Source of the DNA: Prochlorococcus sp. AG-347-E23
Lineage (GTDB): Bacteria; Cyanobacteriota; Cyanobacteriia; PCC-6307; Cyanobiaceae
Assembly (NCBI GenBank): GCA_003281685.1
Contig: QCBH01000011.1
Coordinates: 1 to 50,637, forward strand
Length of the DNA stretch: 50,637 bases
Direction: 5' to 3'
Shown one piece after another: positions 16,699 through 25,500 of the stretch (positions within the stretch are counted from its first letter, which is position 1; each line of letters opens with the position of its first letter). Under the pieces are notes generated by a model that was given only the letters and a program-made list of their open reading frames with translations, was not told the origin of the DNA and did no database searches. The position numbers and the translations under genes were made by a program.

Positions 16699-17772
16699 AT
16701 GATGGTTGAAATGATCACAAAAGATCAACTAAATAAATCATTTATAAATCAAGATGCAACTATAATCGATGCCTTAAAAGCTATAAATAGTTCCGGCATA
16801 CAAATAGCTCTAATTGTTAAACATAATAAATTTTTAGAAGGGGTAATTACAGATGGAGATATAAGAAGAAGTCTTCTCAAAGGATATAAATTGACAGATC
16901 AGATTTCTCAGATTTTCAATAGAAATTTCCACAAAATTACAAGAGATCAAGTTGGTAATGAAGCTAATGAAATAATGATAAAAAATGGCTTAAATGCTCT
17001 CCCCGTAATAGATTCAGAAGGTAAACCTATCGATATCTTTCTATTTTCAAGCATTTCAGAATCCAATATAATTCAAAATCCACTTGTTATCATGGCTGGT
17101 GGTTTAGGTTCAAGACTTTTACCCTTTACAAAAGATTGTCCAAAACCTATGCTTCCTCTAAATGGTGATAAGCCAATTCTTCAAGAAATAATCGAACGTG
17201 CCAAACTTAATGGCTTTCAATCTATTTACATCTCAGTAAATTATTTAAAAGAGCAAATCATCGATCATTTTGGAGATGGGAGTAGATTTGGAGTGAAAAT
17301 TGAATATTTAATCGAACAAAAACCCTTAGGCACTGCAGGTTCTTTACACTTACTTCCTAAAACAAATAAATTACCAGTCATAGTAATGAATGGGGACATT
17401 ATTACAAAGCTAAATTTAAGATATTTGTTGGATTTTCATATTAATCTAAATTCAAATGCTACTATGGCTGTTATAGAGCATGAAACCAAATTACCATTTG
17501 GTGTAGTAAAGACAAATGGTACTAAATTGCATTCTTTTGAAGAGAAACCAACAATTACACATCTTGTAAATGCTGGCCTTTATGTTGTTAATCCAGAATT
17601 GATAAAAACAATAACTAATGATGGGTACAAAATTGATATGCCTGAATTGTTTTGGAGAGCGAAACACAGCAACTTTAATGTCAATGTATGTCCCATTATC
17701 GAGTCCTGGATTGATATTGGTCGGCCTGATACACTTAAAAAAGCTCAAAATCAAGGTTTTGATAGCCCATAA
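16699..17772 (+). CDS. CBS-domain sugar-1-phosphate nucleotidyltransferase (PtmE-like)
   Basis: A 357-residue protein with a tandem CBS pair (about residues 8 to 120, with GVITDGDIRRSLLKG near 48 to 62) followed by a nucleotidyltransferase domain. The latter shows GGLGSRL (134 to 140), PKPML (148 to 152) and VMNGDII. This CBS-plus-transferase build matches PtmE, the glucosamine-1-phosphate guanylyltransferase of the GDP-linked legionaminic-acid pathway in Campylobacter. CBS domains suggest control by an adenine nucleotide. ATG codons at 16699, 16702 and 16711 are all possible starts, and no clear ribosome-binding site decides. LegB follows after 24 bases. Confidence 0.85.
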   Translation: MMVEMITKDQLNKSFINQDATIIDALKAINSSGIQIALIVKHNKFLEGVITDGDIRRSLLKGYKLTDQISQIFNRNFHKITRDQVGNEANEIMIKNGLNALPVIDSEGKPIDIFLFSSISESNIIQNPLVIMAGGLGSRLLPFTKDCPKPMLPLNGDKPILQEIIERAKLNGFQSIYISVNYLKEQIIDHFGDGSRFGVKIEYLIEQKPLGTAGSLHLLPKTNKLPVIVMNGDIITKLNLRYLLDFHINLNSNATMAVIEHETKLPFGVVKTNGTKLHSFEEKPTITHLVNAGLYVVNPELIKTITNDGYKIDMPELFWRAKHSNFNVNVCPIIESWIDIGRPDTLKKAQNQGFDSP

Positions 17773-17796
17773 ACACCTCTACATGATTAAAGAATT

Positions 17797-18795
17797 TTGA
17801 CCACTGCATTAGTAACTGGAGCCGATGGGTTTATAGGATCCCACCTAGTAGAATTATTATTATCTAAAAATGTCAATGTTAAAGCATTCTGTCTCTACAA
17901 CTCATTGGGGAGTAGAGGTTGGTTAGATACAATTTCAAAACAAAAAATTAACAATATAGAAACATTCTTTGGGGATATTAGAGATCAAGATTCAGTGACA
18001 GAAGCAGTAAAAGGATGTGATATTGTTTTTCATTTAGCCGCATTAATCTCAATACCCTATAGTTACCAAGCACCCGAAAGTTTTATAGATACCAATATAA
18101 AAGGAACACTTAATATACTTAATGCAGTTAGAAAATCAGGTGTTGAACATCTAATTCATACCTCCACTTCAGAAACTTATGGAACAGCTCAATATGTTCC
18201 TATTGACGAAAATCATCCCTTAGTTGGACAGTCACCTTATGCAGCATCGAAAATTGGGGCAGATCAGTTAGCTCTAAGTTTTTGGAGAAGTTTCTCAACA
18301 CCAGTTAGCATTTTGAGACCTTTTAATACTTATGGCCCTAGACAAAGTGTTAGGGCAATAATTCCTACAATAATTTCCCAAATTAATGCAGACAAAAGAA
18401 AAATAAAATTAGGCAACTTAACGCCTACAAGAGATTTCAACTTTGTCCAAGATACATGTGAAGCCTTTTATTCTATGTCACAAGCAAAAGAAATTTACGG
18501 AGAAATTATAAATGTTTCTAGCAATTTTGAAATAAGTATTAAAGATACTGTCTTGCTAATTTCTAAGTTAATGGCAAAAGATATTGAGATACAATTAGAT
18601 TCACAAAAAATAAGACCTAACTTATCTGAAGTAAATCGTCTATTTGGATCAAATAAGAAGTTAATGGAAAAAACATCTTGGGAACCAAAATACTCAGGTA
18701 AGGAGGGATTTAAAAAAGGACTTCTAAACACAATAGAATGGTTTTCAAATAGAGAAAATTTAGATAATTATAAATATTTACAGAATTTTTTATAA
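17797..18795 (+). CDS. legB: NAD-dependent nucleotide-sugar 4,6-dehydratase (LegB family)
   Basis: An extended SDR of 332 residues: GADGFIGSH (8 to 16), HLAALISIPYSY, STSETYGTA, and catalytic Tyr148/Lys152 in YAASK. The combination of the NSLGSRGWLD segment after strand 2 and VPIDENHPLVGQSPYAASKIGADQL is characteristic of LegB. It makes the 4-keto-6-deoxy intermediate from GDP- (or UDP-) N-acetylglucosamine. The start is TTG at 17797, because an in-frame stop at 17788 to 17790 leaves no ATG. It abuts legC with no gap. Confidence 0.87.
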   Translation: MTTALVTGADGFIGSHLVELLLSKNVNVKAFCLYNSLGSRGWLDTISKQKINNIETFFGDIRDQDSVTEAVKGCDIVFHLAALISIPYSYQAPESFIDTNIKGTLNILNAVRKSGVEHLIHTSTSETYGTAQYVPIDENHPLVGQSPYAASKIGADQLALSFWRSFSTPVSILRPFNTYGPRQSVRAIIPTIISQINADKRKIKLGNLTPTRDFNFVQDTCEAFYSMSQAKEIYGEIINVSSNFEISIKDTVLLISKLMAKDIEIQLDSQKIRPNLSEVNRLFGSNKKLMEKTSWEPKYSGKEGFKKGLLNTIEWFSNRENLDNYKYLQNFL

Positions 18796-19983
18796 ATGGA
18801 ATTATTTGATTCTGTAGTTAAAGATATAAGAATAGTAACTGGAACATTTGATTCACAAATACCTCTTACTTTACATGAGCCTGACTTTAAAGAAACTAAA
18901 GCAAAGGAATTTATATTTGATTGTATTAACTCAGGATGGGTAAGTTCACAAGGAAAGTGGGTAGATGAATTTGAGAATAAAATATGTCAAATTACCAAAG
19001 CACATCATGCTGTAGCCGTTACGAATGGGACTGATGGATTACGCTTAGCCTTACATGTATGCGGTGTAAAACCAGATGAGGAAGTTATCCTACCATCATT
19101 AACTTTCGTAGCCACTGCTAATTGTATTGCACATTTAGGGGCCATACCTCATTTTATGGATATAGAGACTGACAGTTTTGGATTATGTCCTAATAAATTA
19201 GATCAATATCTCAAAGAAAAACTATTTATCAAAGATGGATTAGCTTACAATAAATATACGAATAAAGTTGTTAGAGCATTAATTCCAGTCCATTTATTTG
19301 GAATTCCAGCACGTATACATGAGATTGTTAATGTAGCTAGAAAATGGAATCTTAGAGTTGTTGAAGATGCAGCTGAAGCTCTTGGCAGCTTTTCTAATAA
19401 AGAACATTGTGGGTTAATAGGAGATGTTGGAGTAATCAGTTTTAACGGCAACAAAATTATTACCTGTGGTGGTGGTGGTATTTTAATTACCAACTCTAAA
19501 GACTTAGCAAAGAAAGCAAAGCATTTATCAACAACTGCCAAAACTTATAGTGAATACGAGTTAATTCATGATCAAATAGCTTGGAATGATAGGTTACCAA
19601 ACATAAATGCGGCTTTGGGCTGTTCCCAATTAGAAAACTTTAGTTCAATTATGTCGAGGAAAAGAAAGCTGGCTCATCTCTACCACAAAACCTTCGCAGA
19701 TCAATACCCTTTTAATTTCATAAAAGAAAATATTAAGGATTGCTCCAATTACTGGTTAAATACAATAAAAATTGACCGCAAAAGAATTGGGGAATCTGAT
19801 AATTTTCGGAAAAAATTAATTCAAAAATGTAAATTGTCAAAAATTTTTATTAGACCAGTTTGGAAGCCACTGCATACATTAAATATGTTCAAAAATTGTC
19901 CCAGATCAGATATGAGAAATACTTTAGATTCTTATGAATTATTAATCAATTTCCCTAGCAGCCCATCTTATGTAAGAAGTTAA
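18796..19983 (+). CDS. legC: PLP-dependent sugar aminotransferase (LegC family)
   Basis: A DegT/DnrJ/EryC1/StrS-fold aminotransferase of 395 residues. The N-terminal LHEPDF and SSQGKWVDEFE, TNGTDGLRLAL (PLP phosphate site), FVATANCIAHLGA, DAAEALGS and FNGNKI with the PLP Lys at residue 220 fit the LegC group closely. It adds the 4-amino group to the keto sugar made by LegB. It starts directly after the legB stop. Its end faces the ABC transporter gene with only 10 bases between the stop codons and no strong hairpin, so transcripts from both strands may run into each other. Confidence 0.88.
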   Translation: MELFDSVVKDIRIVTGTFDSQIPLTLHEPDFKETKAKEFIFDCINSGWVSSQGKWVDEFENKICQITKAHHAVAVTNGTDGLRLALHVCGVKPDEEVILPSLTFVATANCIAHLGAIPHFMDIETDSFGLCPNKLDQYLKEKLFIKDGLAYNKYTNKVVRALIPVHLFGIPARIHEIVNVARKWNLRVVEDAAEALGSFSNKEHCGLIGDVGVISFNGNKIITCGGGGILITNSKDLAKKAKHLSTTAKTYSEYELIHDQIAWNDRLPNINAALGCSQLENFSSIMSRKRKLAHLYHKTFADQYPFNFIKENIKDCSNYWLNTIKIDRKRIGESDNFRKKLIQKCKLSKIFIRPVWKPLHTLNMFKNCPRSDMRNTLDSYELLINFPSSPSYVRS

Positions 19984-19993
19984 GGCTTTTTTA

Positions 19994-21775
19994 TCATAAT
20001 CTAACGTTCTCTGAAAAAAGGGGGAAAATTGATAAATCATGAGAAACAACAACAATTGACATAGAGGATTTTGAAGCATAGGTTATTAAGTTTTTCATCA
20101 ATAGTTTTGATGTTTTCTCGTCCAGAGAACTTGTTGGTTCATCCATTAATAAGATTGGAACACTTCTAAGAAGAGCTCTTGCTATTGATAATCTTTGTAG
20201 TTGTCCACCACTCAGCTTGACGCCGCCATTTCCAATTTTTTGATTAAGTCCCAGTGATGATTGTTTTAGTATTTTATCTAGTAAACAACATTCTAAAATC
20301 TCGAATAAAGTCGATTTATTATTATCTTGAAAAATACTTTTTCCTCCTAAAATCAAATTATCCATTAATGTTCCATCAATAATTAGATTATTCTGTGGAA
20401 CATAAGTTAAGAAATCAGGTAAATACTTAATCTTAGGATTATATGTAATTTCCCCTTTTGAAGGTTCTCTTAATGCAAGGATTAAATCAATAAGTGTAGA
20501 TTTACCAGAACCTGAAGGACCAGTTATTAATAAGTTTGAATTCTTACGAATAGCAAATGACAAATCATTTTGATACAAGTAATTATTCGAGTCTTTGAAT
20601 TTGTAATTTATATTCGCAAACCTTATTAGAAAATTATTGGTAATAATATTAGAGATCTTATTTAACCTTTTATATCTATAGGAATCACTATTAAAACTTT
20701 TTATCATTAAACAGTATTCTTGATAAATATCTAATAAAAAAATAGATTTAAATTTTACAGTATTTAAAGAACTTAATAATAAATTTGAAATTGGAATAAT
20801 TCTTTGAATGATTAATCCAGTTGACAAAATAAGATTTAAATAGATATCAAAAATTCCAATTCGAGCCTGAAAGAAAACTATTGTAACGCCAACTAAATAG
20901 AATAAGTAAATTACTGTAACTGTTGGCAACGAAATGTAAAATGGAGCTTTTGCACTCAAAAATCTATAATCCATATCAGAATTTAAAAGATTTTTTAAAA
21001 ATATTTTTGATAAATCGAAAACCTTTACCACCTTATACAAAGAATAAAAATCTAATACTTTCTTCATTCTTATTGGATTTATATTATTTATATTCCTACT
21101 TATATTGACGATCCTTTTGCCAATAAATTTATTTATAAAAAAATAGTAAGTTAAACTAAATATTAATAATAAAATAAATATATTAAATGGGATAGCAAAA
21201 TAAAGATACAACAAGTAAATCAAGAAAGTAATGAGTGAAGATACAAAATTAAAGCTTGCATTTACAACACTTACACAAGAATTTATATTTTCAGAATAAT
21301 AATTTATATATTCCGATTCTTTTAGATTTAAATAAAAGTCATATGATATTTTCGAAAATGCAGAAATAAATTTATTAGTAAGTGAAGTTCCATAGATTGC
21401 TCCTATATAGTAAGTAAAATATGTGGCAAATAATTTAATTAAATAAGTCAATAAACAAATAAAAATTATGAATATATATGTTAAAATTGAATTTTCATTA
21501 ATATTAAAATTAAAGTTAAATATATTTTGAATTTCCGAACTTTTTGATGTGATTACATATATATATGATGTTATATATGAGATAAGAAAAACATCCAACA
21601 GTGGAGAAATAATAGAAACAATTAAATAAAAAGTTAGATTAAGATTTATTCTTTTATTACTAAAAGAGAAAAATGCTTTTAAATATTTCTTTATGAAATT
21701 TATATTCTTTCTTATTGATAAGAAAAATATTTTCAAATTATTAAATATAAAAAAAATATTTTTCTTTCTACTCAT
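19994..21775 (-). CDS. ABC transporter permease-ATPase, lipid-linked oligosaccharide flippase type (MsbA/PglK-like)
   Basis: A 593-residue half-transporter. About six membrane helices occupy residues 45 to 330, followed by an ATPase domain: Walker A GPSGSGKST (419 to 427), Q-loop PQNN, signature LSGGQ (521 to 525), Walker B ILLMDEP (541 to 547) and a final SHD. The chain ends 12 to 15 residues after the H-loop, shorter than usual. Fused permease-ATPases in glycan clusters usually flip polyprenyl-linked glycans (PglK, WlaB) or lipid A. Here it is the only visible flippase, as no Wzx is present in the window. It is very rich in Ile, Asn, Phe and Lys, even for this genome. It is flanked by convergent legC and a divergent, nearly base-pair-monotonous gap. 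Confidence 0.85.
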   Translation of the reverse strand: MSRKKNIFFIFNNLKIFFLSIRKNINFIKKYLKAFFSFSNKRINLNLTFYLIVSIISPLLDVFLISYITSYIYVITSKSSEIQNIFNFNFNINENSILTYIFIIFICLLTYLIKLFATYFTYYIGAIYGTSLTNKFISAFSKISYDFYLNLKESEYINYYSENINSCVSVVNASFNFVSSLITFLIYLLYLYFAIPFNIFILLLIFSLTYYFFINKFIGKRIVNISRNINNINPIRMKKVLDFYSLYKVVKVFDLSKIFLKNLLNSDMDYRFLSAKAPFYISLPTVTVIYLFYLVGVTIVFFQARIGIFDIYLNLILSTGLIIQRIIPISNLLLSSLNTVKFKSIFLLDIYQEYCLMIKSFNSDSYRYKRLNKISNIITNNFLIRFANINYKFKDSNNYLYQNDLSFAIRKNSNLLITGPSGSGKSTLIDLILALREPSKGEITYNPKIKYLPDFLTYVPQNNLIIDGTLMDNLILGGKSIFQDNNKSTLFEILECCLLDKILKQSSLGLNQKIGNGGVKLSGGQLQRLSIARALLRSVPILLMDEPTSSLDEKTSKLLMKNLITYASKSSMSIVVVSHDLSIFPLFSENVRL

Positions 21776-21977
21776 AAAAATATTATTTAAAACATTTTAT
21801 TTTTCTTGACTTTATTATAAATTACATAATCTCCCATAGCAATAATTAAAAAATTTAGGAAAAATCTAAAAGATAATTAGTTAATTAATAAATGACTTTT
21901 ATCCTTAAAATAAATAAGTTTTAATAGAATCCATAATTTTTTAAATAGTTAATTTATCTTACTAAATAACACTATTG

Positions 21978-21983
21978 TATAAT
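21978..21983 (+). promoter_or_regulatory. Candidate -10 element of the UDP-xylose operon
   Basis: TATAAT preceded directly by TG lies 19 bases before the ATG at 22003. It is in the 227-base AT-rich divergent gap (21776 to 22002) between the ABC transporter gene and the UDP-xylose synthase gene. No convincing -35 hexamer is present. Nothing else was recognised in this gap. Confidence 0.4.
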
Positions 21984-22002
21984 CGAAAATAAAAATTATT
22001 TA

Positions 22003-22941
22003 ATGAGTGGGCTAGACTCTTCAATTAACTTAGTAACTGGAGGAGCAGGATTTCTTGGTTCACATTTAATTGACCACCTTTTAAAAAAAGGCGAAGAAGT
22101 CATTTGCATTGATAATTATTCCACCGGAAGTAAATTAAATATTGAACATTGGATAGGTCATCCAAAATTTGAATTGATTAGACATGATATCATCAAGCCA
22201 ATTCATATGGAAGTTAGCAAAATTTGGCATTTAGCCTGTCCAGCATCCCCCATACATTATCAATATAATCCAATAAAAACCTCTAAAACATGTTTTATGG
22301 GTACTTTAAACATGCTTGGATTAGCAAAAAGGACTAATGCAAAAATGCTTCTAGCGTCATCAAGTGAAATTTATGGCGACCCTCAGCAGCATCCTCAAAG
22401 AGAAGTTTATAGAGGAAATGTTAATCCAATCGGAATAAGAAGTTGTTATGACGAAGGCAAAAGAATTTCAGAGTCATTATGTTTTGCCTATCTACGCCAA
22501 AACAACACTAATGTAAAAGTTATGCGCATTTTCAATACCTATGGACCTAGAATGTTTCCTAACGATGGACGAGTTGTAAGTAATTTTATTTTAAAAGCAT
22601 TAAATAATGATCCTCTAAGTATTTATGGAAATGGGAGTCAGACCAGAAGTTTTTGTTACGTAAATGATTTAGTAGAGGGTATGATTAAATTAATGGATTC
22701 CGGACAAAATGGGCCAATCAATTTTGGGAATCCAAATGAACTAACTATAAAGGAACTGGCAGAATTAATTATTAAAAAGATTAACCCAGAGCTTAATATA
22801 AAATATGAAGAACTACCTGAGGATGATCCTATTAAAAGAAAACCAGATATTGATCTCGCAAAGCAACTATTAGGGTGGGAACCTAAAACATCACTTAGCG
22901 AGGGAATGGATTTAACCATTAATTATTTTAAAAATTTATGA
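22003..22941 (+). CDS. UDP-glucuronate decarboxylase (UDP-xylose synthase)
   Basis: A 312-residue extended SDR closely matching the UXS family: [10 protein letters not shown] near residue 13, [23 protein letters not shown], catalytic Tyr149/Lys153 in SCYDEGKR, and NTYGPRM and [10 protein letters not shown]. It converts UDP-glucuronate to UDP-xylose in the cytosol, using tightly bound NAD. The gene overlaps the downstream UDP-glucose dehydrogenase gene by 4 bases (ATGA). The pair therefore makes UDP-xylose from UDP-glucose. Confidence 0.92.
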   Translation: MSGLDSSINLVTGGAGFLGSHLIDHLLKKGEEVICIDNYSTGSKLNIEHWIGHPKFELIRHDIIKPIHMEVSKIWHLACPASPIHYQYNPIKTSKTCFMGTLNMLGLAKRTNAKMLLASSSEIYGDPQQHPQREVYRGNVNPIGIRSCYDEGKRISESLCFAYLRQNNTNVKVMRIFNTYGPRMFPNDGRVVSNFILKALNNDPLSIYGNGSQTRSFCYVNDLVEGMIKLMDSGQNGPINFGNPNELTIKELAELIIKKINPELNIKYEELPEDDPIKRKPDIDLAKQLLGWEPKTSLSEGMDLTINYFKNL

Positions 22942-24371
22942 TGACAAATAAATCAATTAAAAATATATGTTGTATTGGTGCTGGATATGTAGGTGGTCCC
23001 ACAATGGCAGTTTTTGCGGATAAATGTCCTGATATGAATATTACCGTTGTTGATAAAGATAAGGAAAGAATAAAAAAATGGAATGATCAAGATACTGGGA
23101 ACTTACCAGTATTTGAACCTGGACTTGAAGAAATAATAAAAAAAGTTAGAGATAAAAATCTTCATTTTTCCAATGAGATAGAAAAAACAATCGAAAATTC
23201 GGATATTATTTTTTTATGTGTAAATACACCAGTCAAAGATAAGGGATTTGGAGCAGGACAAGCAAGTGACTTAAAATTTATTGAATCTTGTGCGAGACAG
23301 GTTGCAAAACATTCTAAAAATCACACAATAGTCATTGAAAAAAGTACCTTACCAGTTAGAACAGCCGCGACTATAAGAACCATTTTAAACTCATCCCAAG
23401 GAGATAACATCTCTGATTCTAAAACTTTTTCAGTGCTCTCAAATCCGGAGTTTTTAGCTGAGGGGACTGCAATAAATGATCTTAAGAATCCTGATAGGGT
23501 TTTGATAGGTGGAGAAGATCAAGAATCAATTGAAGCTTTAGCTAAAATTTATCAAAATTGGGTGCCTGAAGAGAAAATAATTCGAACCAATCTATGGAGT
23601 AGCGAATTATCTAAATTAACTGCTAATGCCTTCTTGGCACAAAGAATAACTTCAATAAATTCAATAGCTGCCTTCTGTGAAAACTCAGGAGGAGATATAG
23701 AAGAGGTAGCAAATGCTATAGGCTCTGACAAAAGGATAGGATCAAAATTTTTAAATGCTGGGCCAGGATTTGGTGGAAGTTGTTTCAAAAAAGATATATC
23801 AAATTTAGTGTATTTATCAGAATATTTTGGACTCCCAGAAGTTGCAGAATATTGGAACAGCATTATTAAATTAAATAATTGGCAAAAACTGAGGATTTCA
23901 AAGCTCATAGTTCAAAAACTTTTTGGAACACTTAGAGGTAAATCAATAGCAATTCTTGGTTTTGCATTTAAAGCCAATACAAACGATACGAGAGAATCTC
24001 CGGCTATTGATATTTGTAAAAACCTACTAGTGGAAGGTGCTAACTTAATTATTCATGATCCAAAAGTTAGTGAAGAACAAATGACAAAAAATCTTGGTAT
24101 GAAAGCTAATTATATTTGCAATAATCAAGATTCAAATGACTATGAAAGTACTTGGTCAAAAAATGAAAATATTTATTCCTCACTTTCAGGTGTTGATGCA
24201 GTTGTTATCTTAACTGAATGGGATATATATAAAAATTTAGATTGGAAGAAAATCTCAAAATTGATGAGAAAACCAGCTTGGATTTTTGATACAAGAGGCT
24301 TACTAGATATAACTAAACTCAATAATACTGACCTAAACTTTTGGAAAATCGGAGACGGTTTAGAAAAATAA
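22938..24371 (+). CDS. UDP-glucose 6-dehydrogenase
   Basis: A 477-residue UDP-glucose dehydrogenase with IGAGYVGGP at residues 13 to 21, [27 protein letters not shown] and the catalytic Cys282 in GPGFGGSCF. The C-terminal domain has [16 protein letters not shown]. Length and the [12 protein letters not shown] insertion resemble the eukaryote-like branch rather than the shorter typical bacterial type. It oxidises UDP-glucose twice to UDP-glucuronate, the substrate of the preceding gene product. It is translationally coupled by a 4-base overlap. Confidence 0.93.
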   Translation: MMTNKSIKNICCIGAGYVGGPTMAVFADKCPDMNITVVDKDKERIKKWNDQDTGNLPVFEPGLEEIIKKVRDKNLHFSNEIEKTIENSDIIFLCVNTPVKDKGFGAGQASDLKFIESCARQVAKHSKNHTIVIEKSTLPVRTAATIRTILNSSQGDNISDSKTFSVLSNPEFLAEGTAINDLKNPDRVLIGGEDQESIEALAKIYQNWVPEEKIIRTNLWSSELSKLTANAFLAQRITSINSIAAFCENSGGDIEEVANAIGSDKRIGSKFLNAGPGFGGSCFKKDISNLVYLSEYFGLPEVAEYWNSIIKLNNWQKLRISKLIVQKLFGTLRGKSIAILGFAFKANTNDTRESPAIDICKNLLVEGANLIIHDPKVSEEQMTKNLGMKANYICNNQDSNDYESTWSKNENIYSSLSGVDAVVILTEWDIYKNLDWKKISKLMRKPAWIFDTRGLLDITKLNNTDLNFWKIGDGLEK

Positions 24372-24412
24372 GTTATGAATAATTAATAAAAGTAAATTCT
24401 TAAATTTATTTA

Positions 24413-25486
24413 ATGTCAAAAAGTAATTTCACAAAAAATTTATTAATTCCAGATTTTATATTTATTTTTTTATTTTCTTTATTAATAATATTTGTATACG
24501 ATAATTTCGAAAAATTTTTTGATAGGAATATTAACGATGGATTCTTAAAAGCAACCGCAATAAGCAATAAAAAAAATTGCAGGATTAAAGATAAAGAGTT
24601 TAATTGTCTAAAAGAAACACTAAAAGATATAGGTAAAAATAAAAGCGTATTGTTCTTTGGTAATTCTCAAACTGGAGCAATAAATAACTTCAAAATTGAC
24701 GATAAAGATTATATTGCGCATTTAAATGAAGAGAAATTTTTTAAAGATAATAAATTAATAATTAGATCACTTTGGATGCCTAATGCCTCATTAAAAGAAT
24801 TTTATGTAATTTATAAGGAATTAGAAAGATGCAAAATCATCCCGGAAACTCTATTTATTCCAGTTTTTCTTGACGATACAAGAGAGCAATCTATAAGGGA
24901 TTATGTTAATAAACTAGAAAATACATTTTGCAAAAGTAAAGAAAAAACAAAAAAAGAAAAAATTATAGAATCTAACGTGAAGAGACTTGATCAGAAGATA
25001 AAAACAAATTTGTCCCTCTTTAAAAACCTTCAATCAATTAATACAAAAATGAGGACAGATCTTTATAAATTTAGGAATTACATTTTTGGCATCAAACCTA
25101 CATCGATAAGACCAATCAAAAAGGCTTCTTATTCTGAAAATATTGATGCTCTAAAAAAAATTTTAAAAATAAGAATTGAAAATAATTTGACTACATTCAT
25201 ATATATTCCGCCACTATTATATGCGAATGATTTACAAAAAATCCCTTATTCCAAGAAAAACTATGCAAGTTTTAAAAAAGAAATTAAATATTTATGTAAA
25301 GAACATTATTGTAATTTTTTAAATTTAGAAGGTTCAATACCAAATACATTATGGGGAACAAAAACGAGCACAAACTTTATAGGAAATAATGAAGAAATTG
25401 ACTTCATGCATTTTACTGGAGAGGGGCATAAAGTATTTAGCAAAGAATTATCAATAATAATTAAAAATAATTTAAAAAAATATTGA
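24413..25486 (+). CDS. Membrane-anchored SGNH-like protein paired with an MBOAT
   Basis: A 357-residue protein with one N-terminal membrane anchor (about residues 11 to 29). An SGNH-like extracytoplasmic domain follows: FFGNSQTG with a candidate nucleophile Ser85 and a C-terminal DFMH (Asp330, His333) followed by GEGH. The layout recalls DltD, AlgX and PatB-type partners of membrane O-acyltransferases. An MBOAT gene starts 14 bases downstream. Together they probably O-acetylate an exported polysaccharide at the outer face of the inner membrane. Overall similarity to a named family is weak, so the role rests on motifs and pairing. Confidence 0.6.
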   Translation: MSKSNFTKNLLIPDFIFIFLFSLLIIFVYDNFEKFFDRNINDGFLKATAISNKKNCRIKDKEFNCLKETLKDIGKNKSVLFFGNSQTGAINNFKIDDKDYIAHLNEEKFFKDNKLIIRSLWMPNASLKEFYVIYKELERCKIIPETLFIPVFLDDTREQSIRDYVNKLENTFCKSKEKTKKEKIIESNVKRLDQKIKTNLSLFKNLQSINTKMRTDLYKFRNYIFGIKPTSIRPIKKASYSENIDALKKILKIRIENNLTTFIYIPPLLYANDLQKIPYSKKNYASFKKEIKYLCKEHYCNFLNLEGSIPNTLWGTKTSTNFIGNNEEIDFMHFTGEGHKVFSKELSIIIKNNLKKY

Positions 25487-25500
25487 TATGTTAATTTAAT

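Noticed and set aside
17618..17800. 60-codon plus-strand frame spanning the ptmE-like/legB junction
   Set aside because: Overlaps the conserved end of the nucleotidyltransferase in another frame and has no family pattern.
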